This document shows, piece after piece, positions 1-6,073 of a DNA stretch of 6,369 nucleotides. The notes below the pieces were generated by a model. That model saw only the letters and a list, made by a program, of their open reading frames with translations, ran no database searches and was not told the DNA's origin. The stretch's first letter is position 1; each line of letters opens with the position of its first letter. The stretch spans positions 1 to 6,369 of the forward strand of contig JANWHL010000184.1 in NCBI GenBank assembly GCA_025450405.1, in the 5' to 3' direction. The stretch is from Ktedonobacterales bacterium (GTDB lineage Bacteria; Chloroflexota; Ktedonobacteria; Ktedonobacterales; JADMIN01). The translations under genes and the position numbers were made by a program.

Positions 1-1505
1 GGAGCTATCACGCTGATGCGACCGCTCGTTGCTCCCGGCGGCACGGGGGATGACATCCGCGTGCCACTAGTGACGGTGAACGTGGCCGGAGTTCCATTGA
101 ATGTGACCGATGATGCCCCGCTGAAGTTGGTCCCATCGATCGCCACGGTCGTTCCCACGCCGCCCGACGTGGGACTGAATCCCGTGATCGACGGCGGGGG
201 CGGCGGCGGGGCACCGCTGACCATGAAGTTGGAGGACGATGTGCCCGTCCCGGCGGATGTGGTGACGGCGATTGGTCCACTTGTCGCGCCACTAGGCACG
301 CCCGCCGTGATGACACTGTCGCTGGAGACGGTATATCCCGCGCTGGTGCCGTTGAACGTGACACGTGCCGCGCCCATGAACCCGGATCCGCGTACGGTGA
401 CCGCGGTGCCCACCGGCCCAGACATTGGGCTGAAGCTGGAGATGGTCGGCTTGCTCGGCGGCGGGGGCGTTGGGGTGCCGCCCGCGAGCTGTTGATAGGT
501 GGCGAAGCCGGGCGATTTGACGGTGGCATCGTCGTGCTGGACGAGCCCCCAGTAGGCCGCGGTGTGGACCGCCATCGGGCAACATATCATGCAGAAATCA
601 TCGCGCAGGTTGTACCACTCCGCGAAGGCGATGTGCGCATGGCTCGTGTAAACCGCGTTCAAAAGGCTCGTTTGGTTCGGGTCCGACGTGCCTTGCTCTT
701 GCGCACCAAACTCGCCGACCCAGATGGGCTTGTTCGCCTGCCCGTGCGCGACGAGCAGATTGTACACGCCAGGGCTGTCGTTCTCAGGACTGCCGTAACC
801 ATGGAAGGCCATGATGTCAAAGCAATTCCCTCCACCATCGGTGTAGATGTTGCCCAGCCAGCCGAGATCGGGACTCGAGGGTCCGCCCAGCAACACCGAT
901 GCGCTCGGATTGCCCGCCTTGACGCCGTTGTAACCGGGGCACAGCACATCACGGACGTAGTCCTGCTCCACCCCAGGCCACCAGTAGCCGCCGCCGTTGA
1001 ACCCGTAGTTTGGTTCATTCCACATCTCCCAGTAGTGGATGCTGGAATAGCGGGCGGCGATCGCCTGCGCGAACGACTGAAAGTCGCTTGCGGCGGGCGG
1101 GTACGTTGGACCTCCGGAATTTGGCCAACTCGGCGTGAATACCAGAACCGGCTGGAGGGGGATGCCATACTTGGCCGCTTCGCCCACGATCAGATCCGCA
1201 CGGCTCCAATCAAATACCCCGCGCCCGGGTTCGATGAGCGCCCACGGGAACTCCTGCCGCGGGATTTTCACTCCCAACTGCCGCGCCAGATTCAGCTCGC
1301 CGTCAATCGACACTTGCGGGTTGGGGTTCTGGTAGCAATTCGGTGGCGCGCACCACCAGCTATCGGGATTCGGTCCATTGTAGCGCCAGGTCCTCATGCT
1401 GGGCTGGGCGTTGATGCCCGCGGTCACTGTGCCGGTTGGCGTTTGCCTGGCATGCGCGGTGGGTGGTGATCCTTCAAGTGGCGCGACGGCGCCAATCAGG
1501 CACAT
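1..1505 (-). CDS. Secreted clan GH-A glycoside hydrolase (GH39/GH5-like) with IPT/TIG domains, 3'-truncated by window edge
   Basis: This is an open frame of 501 codons from the ATG at 1505, running off the left edge without a stop. Residues about 25-345 look like a (beta/alpha)8 retaining glycosidase. WNEPN holds the likely acid/base Glu164 and WVGEFG the likely nucleophile Glu265; FHGYG (His235) and EWYN (Glu296) lie near the expected active site. Eight Cys (52, 57, 189, 228, 305, 308, 309 and Cys2) would suit an exported protein. A TPTPPPP linker leads to IPT/TIG-like repeat 1 (about 353-430, FSPMSGPVGT, VTFNGT, GATSGPI). A second six-proline linker leads to repeat 2 (about 439 to the edge, FSPTSGGVGT, VTFNGT). 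The repeats are 85 residues apart. Probable role: cutting an extracellular polysaccharide; the substrate cannot be read. The start is uncertain: the hydrophobic stretch IVTLAAMCLIGAVA begins before Met1 and no clear ribosome site precedes Met1. The frame is open upstream only to a TGA at 1563-1565. Confidence 0.85.
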   Translation of the reverse strand, partial: MCLIGAVAPLEGSPPTAHARQTPTGTVTAGINAQPSMRTWRYNGPNPDSWWCAPPNCYQNPNPQVSIDGELNLARQLGVKIPRQEFPWALIEPGRGVFDWSRADLIVGEAAKYGIPLQPVLVFTPSWPNSGGPTYPPAASDFQSFAQAIAARYSSIHYWEMWNEPNYGFNGGGYWWPGVEQDYVRDVLCPGYNGVKAGNPSASVLLGGPSSPDLGWLGNIYTDGGGNCFDIMAFHGYGSPENDSPGVYNLLVAHGQANKPIWVGEFGAQEQGTSDPNQTSLLNAVYTSHAHIAFAEWYNLRDDFCMICCPMAVHTAAYWGLVQHDDATVKSPGFATYQQLAGGTPTPPPPSKPTISSFSPMSGPVGTAVTVRGSGFMGAARVTFNGTSAGYTVSSDSVITAGVPSGATSGPIAVTTSAGTGTSSSNFMVSGAPPPPPPSITGFSPTSGGVGTTVAIDGTNFSGASSVTFNGTPATFTVTSGTRMSSPVPPGATSGRISVIA

Positions 1506-1601
1506 AGCCGCCAGCGTGACAATGGACGGGCACGAAATGGCTCCGCGAGCCGTGTTGGGGCCTCACGTTTTGCATGCGAGCGGTGACCTGCTTTCCTCGA
1601 T

Positions 1602-1620
1602 GCGCCGCCCGGAGCGGCGC
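1602..1620. repeat. GC-rich hairpin, 7-bp stem
   Basis: gcgccgc (1602-1608) and gcggcgc (1614-1620) are perfect inverted copies around a 5-nt loop (ccgga). Neither strand shows a following T-run, so it is not a standard intrinsic terminator. In DNA this GC-rich such a stem can arise by chance. Confidence 0.35.
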
Positions 1621-1801
1621 GAGACGCGCCGCTGGGGCCAGCGAACAGAAATGCGAGAGCCACACCGATCGCAGCGCCCACGGCGGCATATTGCGAGCTC
1701 AATTCGGACCGCCGCGTGGGATTGCACAAGATATGCCGAGGAAATATCCACCCGCGATGTCTCTCGGCCCGTCGCCAGGATAGGGCGCGCGTCAGAGCGC
1801 G

Positions 1802-1848
1802 GCTAGCTCCAGCATTTCGACGCGCTGAAAGCGAGCGCGTAAGCTAGC
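1802..1848 (-). repeat. Nested inverted repeat downstream of the methyltransferase gene
   Basis: The outer arms gctagct (1802-1808) and agctagc (1842-1848) enclose inner arms acgcgct (1820-1826) and agcgcgt (1834-1840). The inner loop is 7 nt. On one side the inner and outer arms are separated by a single base, and on the other by 11 nt. As RNA this could fold into a bulged stem of two 7-bp helices, about 70 nt past the methyltransferase stop. It could mark the 3' end of the transcript or serve as a dyad binding site. There is no T-tract, so calling it a terminator is only inference. Confidence 0.45.
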
Positions 1849-1855
1849 GCACCAT

Positions 1856-1875
1856 GCGCACCCACCCTCGTGCGC
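1856..1875 (-). repeat. Short hairpin just past the methyltransferase stop
   Basis: gcgcac (1856-1861) and gtgcgc (1870-1875) form a 6-bp stem around an 8-nt loop, 42 nt beyond the methyltransferase stop codon. The stretch also holds two near-identical copies of a tgcgc-plus-cccaccc motif starting at 1855 and 1871. No T-run follows on the minus strand. A weak 3'-end structure is possible, but chance is not excluded. Confidence 0.25.
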
Positions 1876-1917
1876 CCACCCTTACGCATGATGGACACGC
1901 ACGATCGCCACGCGACG

Positions 1918-2574
1918 TCAAGCTGGCGCTGCTTGCATGCGCCGAAAGACCTCGACCTGCCACACGCCGAGAACACGACGAAAATGTGGCTCGAGGCCAG
2001 CGGACTGGGCCTGGGCACCGACCGCCGATGGCGCGTGGACATAGAAGCGATAGGGGACGCGGCGCACGCGCATTGCCAGGTTCACCGCCGCCGCGCCCCA
2101 GCGCGTCCACCAGGCGTCGCGCGGATAGATGACGCCATACAAGCGACGGGCGCGGGCGGCCGAGAGGCCGACGAGCGCTGGCATATCGGGATAGCAGCAG
2201 ACGACTCGGTCGAGAGTCACGATGTCCGCCATGTCAATCGTCGGCGCCAACTCGACAAAATCGCCGTGCAGGTACGTCACCTGGGACCCAAACCCGGCCC
2301 GCTCGGCCTCCTCGCGCGCCGCGGCGAGGTAGGCGGTTGACGCGTCAACGTCGACCGCGCGCGCGACCCCGGCATGCATGAGGTCTAGTTGGATCACGCC
2401 AACCCCGCCGCCAATATCGAGCAGCGTGGCGCCCTCGATACCCGCGGCGCGCAATGCCACCAGCAAGATTCCAGTCGCCTTGGATGGTCCAAGCTTGCGA
2501 TACGCCTTGAGGTCATTCCGGGCCTGGCGCTGGTTGAAAAGCGATTCCAATCCCTGGCAATGGGGGCAAGACAT
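1918..2574 (-). CDS. Class I SAM-dependent methyltransferase, Mg-protoporphyrin O-methyltransferase-like
   Basis: This 218-aa protein has a Rossmann methyltransferase fold. Motif I is LLDIGGGVG (51-59). The acidic pair Asp75/Asp77 in VDVDAS should hold the SAM ribose, GDF (104-106) follows, and DIVTLDRVVCCYPD (117-130) is the motif IV region. The N-terminus carries a CPHC pair (3-6), then a conserved-looking ARNDLKAYRKLGPSKAT segment. The overall pattern resembles bacterial methyltransferases annotated as BchM/ChlM-like or UbiE-like. No chlorophyll genes are in view, so that name should not be taken as function; the substrate is unknown. The ATG at 2574 was chosen because GAGGAGG sits 6 nt upstream. 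The longer GTG start at 2589 would put that ribosome site inside the coding region. The gene begins 45 nt after the hydrolase stop and is probably the last gene of the transcript. Confidence 0.9.
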   Translation of the reverse strand: MSCPHCQGLESLFNQRQARNDLKAYRKLGPSKATGILLVALRAAGIEGATLLDIGGGVGVIQLDLMHAGVARAVDVDASTAYLAAAREEAERAGFGSQVTYLHGDFVELAPTIDMADIVTLDRVVCCYPDMPALVGLSAARARRLYGVIYPRDAWWTRWGAAAVNLAMRVRRVPYRFYVHAPSAVGAQAQSAGLEPHFRRVLGVWQVEVFRRMQAAPA

Positions 2575-2580
2575 GCTGTC

Positions 2581-2587
2581 CCTCCTC
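2581..2587 (-). promoter_or_regulatory. Shine-Dalgarno site of the methyltransferase gene
   Basis: GAGGAGG on the minus strand with a 6-nt spacer to the ATG at 2574. It decides between this ATG and the in-frame GTG at 2589, which overlaps the site. Confidence 0.8.
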
Positions 2588-2619
2588 ACGTGTGAATTGG
2601 CGCCTACCGCACGACGAAC

Positions 2620-3432
2620 CTACATTCCGAGCAAGGTGCGAATGGCCTCTGACACTCGAGGCCATTCACGCGAGCGCGGATCGATGAGCTCAAAGTGTCC
2701 GGCGCCCGCGAGCGGGACAAGCTGAGCATCATCGCCAGCCGCCGCGGCCGCCCGCTTGTAGTCCTCGCTAAGCGTGAAGGGCACAGTCGCGTCCGCCGTT
2801 CCGTGGAGCAGGATCTGTGACACGCCCAGCGGCAGCAATGCGGTGGGCGATGCGTCAGCGTACCGCTCCGGCACCTGTTCTGGCGTTCCTCCAAGCAACT
2901 CGCTGACCACGCCGCCACTCAGTCGCAGGTTCCACGCCTGACGCAGATCGCACACGGCGGCCAGCGCGGCGACGCCACGGAGCGGCCGCGGGATGGCATC
3001 CCGCGGCGTACTCTCCGCGTGTGGCCGCGTTTGTCCAGCCAGCCAGAGGGCCAGTTGTCCACCAGCGGAGTGGCCGACCGCCACCACACGCCCCAGATCG
3101 AGCGGATACATGCGTCCCAGCTCGCCCAGATGGTCGGCCGCCGCCGCGACATCGCGCAATGTGCCGGGCCAGCCGCCGCCCGGTTGACCCAGGCGGCGGT
3201 ATTCGACGTTCCAGGTGGCGACGCCCATCGCCGCGAGCGCCGCGCAGACATGTCCGGCATGCCCCAGATCGTAGCGAGCGCGCCAGAAGCCGCCATGGAT
3301 GACGATGGCCACTGGATGCGGCCCGCTGCCGGTGGGCAGACGCAGGTCCCCAAACTGCTGGGGCAGCGGCCCGTACGCCACGCGGTGGTCCGCCGGCGGT
3401 TCCGGCAGGCCGAGTATGTCCTCGCTACTCAC
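2620..3432 (-). CDS. Alpha/beta hydrolase, kynurenine formamidase-like (HGGxW type)
   Basis: This 270-aa protein is a serine hydrolase of the alpha/beta fold. HGGFW (46-50) is the oxyanion-hole motif typical of kynurenine formamidases and related carboxylesterases. GHSAGG (120-125) is the nucleophile elbow with Ser122. HGTADATVP supplies Asp214 and GAGHFEL supplies His246, so the triad is complete. No signal peptide is visible, so it is likely cytoplasmic. The substrate cannot be told; kynurenine-pathway genes are absent from the window. The frame is open up to an ATG at 3675, but that would overlap pnkp by more than 230 nt with no family-like sequence. The GTG at 3432 was chosen because GAGGAG lies 6 nt before it, and homology-like sequence starts shortly after. 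The gene starts 10 nt after the pnkp stop, with the ribosome site overlapping that stop, which suggests translational coupling. Confidence 0.9.
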   Translation of the reverse strand: MSSEDILGLPEPPADHRVAYGPLPQQFGDLRLPTGSGPHPVAIVIHGGFWRARYDLGHAGHVCAALAAMGVATWNVEYRRLGQPGGGWPGTLRDVAAAADHLGELGRMYPLDLGRVVAVGHSAGGQLALWLAGQTRPHAESTPRDAIPRPLRGVAALAAVCDLRQAWNLRLSGGVVSELLGGTPEQVPERYADASPTALLPLGVSQILLHGTADATVPFTLSEDYKRAAAAAGDDAQLVPLAGAGHFELIDPRSREWPRVSEAIRTLLGM

Positions 3433-3438
3433 CCCGCA

Positions 3439-3444
3439 CTCCTC
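3439..3444 (-). promoter_or_regulatory. Shine-Dalgarno site of the hydrolase gene, overlapping the pnkp stop codon
   Basis: GAGGAG on the minus strand shares two bases with the TGA stop of pnkp (3445-3443) and is 6 nt from the GTG start at 3432. A ribosome finishing pnkp would end directly on this site, consistent with coupled translation. Confidence 0.75.
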
Positions 3445-6070
3445 ATAGACGCGGGTCCACCGGCTCGCTCTCCAGGGCGAGTACGGCGAACACCGCCTGG
3501 TGCACACGATAGAGCGGCTCGCGCTGGACCCAGCGCTCCAGAGCCTCGATACCCAGCGCGAACTCACGCGAGGCCAGGCCCCGTTTGGCCGCCAGACCAC
3601 GACGCCGCAGCCGCTGGAGGTTCGCGTCCTCAGTGTATGCTGGACCGTATAGGACCCGTAGATAGTCGCGGCCACGGCATTTGATGGCCGGTTGAACCAG
3701 ACCGCGCCCGCCGCGGACCGTGAAGTCCAGCGGCTTCACCACCAAACCTTCGCCCCCGCGTTCAGTCAACTCCAGCCACCAGGTTGTGGCCGCCACACAC
3801 TCCGCCGCATCAGACAGCGTCACGTCGCGAAAGGTGGTTGCCTGCCAGATAGGGTCAGTGCCCACGAGCCGCTCCAGCTCGGCCAGGTGCCAGCGGTGAT
3901 CGCGGTCAAAGTACGTCTTCCCCTCGCTCGCCAGCAGGTGGAAAGGCGCCAGGCGCACACCGTCCAGTCCATTCGTGTCCCAACAATACGCGCGGTAGGT
4001 CTCGCGATAGCGCGCAACGTCCGCTCGGCGCTTTCGCAGCCTCTCCACGAGTGGGGTAACCGCCAACCCTCGGCCCGCCGCGGTTTCGGCGACCGCCAGT
4101 GCCTGATCCACCGCGACCTCGCCCGCCGCGGCCACCGGAGCATATTGCTCGCGCAGCAAGCCCTGAGCCTTGGCGCTCCACGGCATGAGCTCCGCGTCCA
4201 GGCACACCCAGGCCGTTTCGAGCCGATGCCAGATGCCGGCGCAATCCAGACTTGCCACCAGGCGCTCGATGAGGGCGCGGTCAAGAGCGTCGTCGGCGAA
4301 GAATCGCCGGCCGGTGCGGGTGTAGCACGCCCCCGGCGGCCCATCCGCGGGGACGCCAAAACGCCGTTGTGCCGCGTGGCCATCCTGGCAGAGAATGACC
4401 ACCGCGCGGCTGCCCATGTGTTTTTCCTCGCAGACGACGCGCTCGACTCCACGACCGCGATAATACGCGAGCGCCTCCGTCGGATACTCCAGGTATCCCC
4501 CCGCGCACGCGGTCTCGCTCGGCGACATCGTGGGCGACAGGTAAATCAGCCAGCGCGGATCGAGGGCGAAGCGGCTGATCACCTCAAGGGCCGCCGCCCT
4601 GTCCGCTTCGATGATGACCGTGCCGCCTACCCGCGTGGGCACGATCTGCTTGCCCTGGACGTCCTCGATGCGCAGCAGGGTATCCGGCGTGGATGGGGCA
4701 CCGTCGGCTTTGGAGGGGGAGAGCGGGCGCACTGGCTCAAAGTAGACGCGTCGGGCGCCCACGGACACCAGTTCGCGTTCGGGCCAGCGCAGCGCGGTCA
4801 GGCGCCCGCCGAATACGCACCCAGTGTCGATATTGAGGGTCTTGTTCAGCCAGGCTGGCTCCGCGACCGGTGTATGACCGTACACGACCTCCGCTTTGCC
4901 GCGATAGTCCGCCGCCCAATCCACACGCACCGGCAGGCCCAGCTCGTCACTCTCACCCGTCGTCTCGCCATACAGCGCGAAGGCGCGCACGCGCCCCGAT
5001 GACCGGCCCTGGTACGCCTCCTTCATGCCGGCATGGGCAACGACAAGCTTGCCACCATCCACTACCAGGTGCGAGACGAGGCCGTCCACGAATGTCAGAT
5101 ACTCCGCGACCCAGACCGCGCGGTCCGCCGGAGGTAGCGCTTCCACCTGCGCGACGGTCTCGGCCAGCCCGTGAGTGAGTTGGACCTTGCGCCCACCAAG
5201 CTTACGCACCAGCCGTACGTCGTGGTTGCCAGGCACACACAACGCCGTGCCCACCAGCACCATGCGGCGGACCAGCCGCACCACGTCAAGCGACCGCGGC
5301 CCGCGATCCACCAGGTCGCCAAGAAAGACGGCACGCCGGCCATCCGGATGGCGGCGACCGGCCGAGGCGTCCACTCGGTAGCCGAGCCGATCCAGCAGGT
5401 CCTCAAGCTCGTCCAGGCAGCCGTGAACGTCGCCAACAAGATCGAACGGCCCAAGCTCGCCCACGCGGTTCGCGCGCAATGGTTCGCGCACCACACGCAC
5501 GGCCTCGACCACCTCAGGCGTATCGAGCACGTGCACGTAACGAAAGCCTTCGCGCGCCAAGCCCCGCAGTCCGCGCCGGAGTTGGTTGACATGCGTGCGA
5601 ATGACGTGGGCGCCATACTGCCTGTCAGGCCGTGCTTCATTGCGCGCCCGGCAAACGGCCTCCGATTGGTTGAGCACCACGGCCACCGCCAGCAGGTCAT
5701 GCTCTCGGGCAATCCGCACCAGGTGGGCCCGGTCCTGTGGCTTCACGTTGGTCGCGTCCACAACCGTGAGTCGGCCAAGTGCCAGGCGGAGGTGAGCGAT
5801 GTGGTGGAGGGCGTCGAACGCGGCCTCGGTCACGCTCTGGTCACTCGGATCGTCGCCGACAACGCCGCGGTAGTGGTCGGAGCTCAGGACCTCCGTCGCG
5901 CGAAAATGTCGCGCGGCGAACGTGCTCTTACCGGAGCCGCTGGCGCCAACGAGCACGACCAGCGACGGCTCCGGTATCGTCAACACGCGGGCGCCTGCCG
6001 CGCGTATCGCATCGCCCCCGTTGTTCCCAGGAACGGCACATGTGTCCGCCGGCGCGTCACGCTCCGTCAT
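3443..6070 (-). CDS. pnkp: Polynucleotide kinase-phosphatase-ligase of the bacterial RNA-repair system
   Basis: This 875-aa cytoplasmic enzyme repairs cut RNA ends together with Hen1. Domain 1 (about 35-200) is a P-loop 5'-OH polynucleotide kinase, with GASGSGKST (42-50, Lys48/Ser49) and SSD (Asp65), the likely general base. Domain 2 (about 208-445) is a binuclear metallophosphatase that removes 2',3'-cyclic phosphate ends. Its motifs are GDVHG (Asp214, His216), GDLVDRGP (Asp252), GNHD (281-284), HAG (His346) and GHT (His399). Domain 3 (about 480-875) is a nucleotidyltransferase/ligase with the AMP-accepting lysine in EEKHMGSRA (Lys550), then LDAEL (624-628), GGEGLVVKP (772-780) and QPAIKCRGRDYL (793-804). 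All key residues are present and the length is usual for the full-length type, so it looks active. About 40 residues precede the P-loop, longer than I recall for the Clostridium thermocellum protein. The ATG at 6070 has AAGGAGG upstream and starts 3 nt after the hen1 stop. Confidence 0.97.
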   Translation of the reverse strand: MTERDAPADTCAVPGNNGGDAIRAAGARVLTIPEPSLVVLVGASGSGKSTFAARHFRATEVLSSDHYRGVVGDDPSDQSVTEAAFDALHHIAHLRLALGRLTVVDATNVKPQDRAHLVRIAREHDLLAVAVVLNQSEAVCRARNEARPDRQYGAHVIRTHVNQLRRGLRGLAREGFRYVHVLDTPEVVEAVRVVREPLRANRVGELGPFDLVGDVHGCLDELEDLLDRLGYRVDASAGRRHPDGRRAVFLGDLVDRGPRSLDVVRLVRRMVLVGTALCVPGNHDVRLVRKLGGRKVQLTHGLAETVAQVEALPPADRAVWVAEYLTFVDGLVSHLVVDGGKLVVAHAGMKEAYQGRSSGRVRAFALYGETTGESDELGLPVRVDWAADYRGKAEVVYGHTPVAEPAWLNKTLNIDTGCVFGGRLTALRWPERELVSVGARRVYFEPVRPLSPSKADGAPSTPDTLLRIEDVQGKQIVPTRVGGTVIIEADRAAALEVISRFALDPRWLIYLSPTMSPSETACAGGYLEYPTEALAYYRGRGVERVVCEEKHMGSRAVVILCQDGHAAQRRFGVPADGPPGACYTRTGRRFFADDALDRALIERLVASLDCAGIWHRLETAWVCLDAELMPWSAKAQGLLREQYAPVAAAGEVAVDQALAVAETAAGRGLAVTPLVERLRKRRADVARYRETYRAYCWDTNGLDGVRLAPFHLLASEGKTYFDRDHRWHLAELERLVGTDPIWQATTFRDVTLSDAAECVAATTWWLELTERGGEGLVVKPLDFTVRGGRGLVQPAIKCRGRDYLRVLYGPAYTEDANLQRLRRRGLAAKRGLASREFALGIEALERWVQREPLYRVHQAVFAVLALESEPVDPRL

Positions 6071-6073
6071 TGT

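Larger units (their letters stand above)
1506..1917. other. Intergenic stretch without a convincing gene
   Basis: About 410 nt lie between the methyltransferase stop and the first ATG of the glycosidase. Part of it (down from 1562) may encode the true N-terminus of the glycosidase. It holds a nested inverted repeat (1802-1848), GC hairpins (1602-1620 and 1856-1875) and a small AT-rich dyad (gatat at 1730-1734, atatc at 1744-1748). One minus frame (1729-1496, TTG start, 77 aa) contains a hydrophobic run, VGAAIGVALAFLFAG, that resembles a membrane segment. It lacks a ribosome site and overlaps the glycosidase start region, so it is not called as a gene. No tRNA, CRISPR or insertion-sequence features were seen. 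The glycosidase promoter should lie here, but no clear -35/-10 pair was found. Confidence 0.6.

Noticed and set aside
492..1469. 325-aa plus-strand open frame
   Set aside because: It is fully antisense to the glycosidase barrel, whose minus frame carries WNEPN and WVGEFG motifs; the plus translation shows no recognisable domain.
1602..1620. Hairpin as a Rho-independent terminator
   Set aside because: No T-run follows on either strand.
1496..1729. 77-aa minus-strand frame with a hydrophobic run, a possible small membrane protein
   Set aside because: TTG start without a ribosome site, overlap with the glycosidase start region and Arg/Ala-rich remainder; the hydrophobic run alone is not enough.
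1918..2574. Naming the methyltransferase bchM/chlM
   Set aside because: The likeness is at family level only, and no tetrapyrrole or photosynthesis genes are nearby.
2575..2589. GTG start at 2589 for the methyltransferase
   Set aside because: Its first codons are the Shine-Dalgarno of the ATG at 2574.
3433..3675. N-terminal extension of the hydrolase to an ATG at 3675
   Set aside because: It would overlap the pnkp ligase domain by over 230 nt, and its translation is an Arg/Ser/Trp-rich shadow. The GTG at 3432 has a proper ribosome site.
3692..5002. 436-aa plus-strand open frame
   Set aside because: Antisense to the phosphatase and ligase domains of pnkp; rich in R, H, A and Q as expected for a GC-rich shadow frame.
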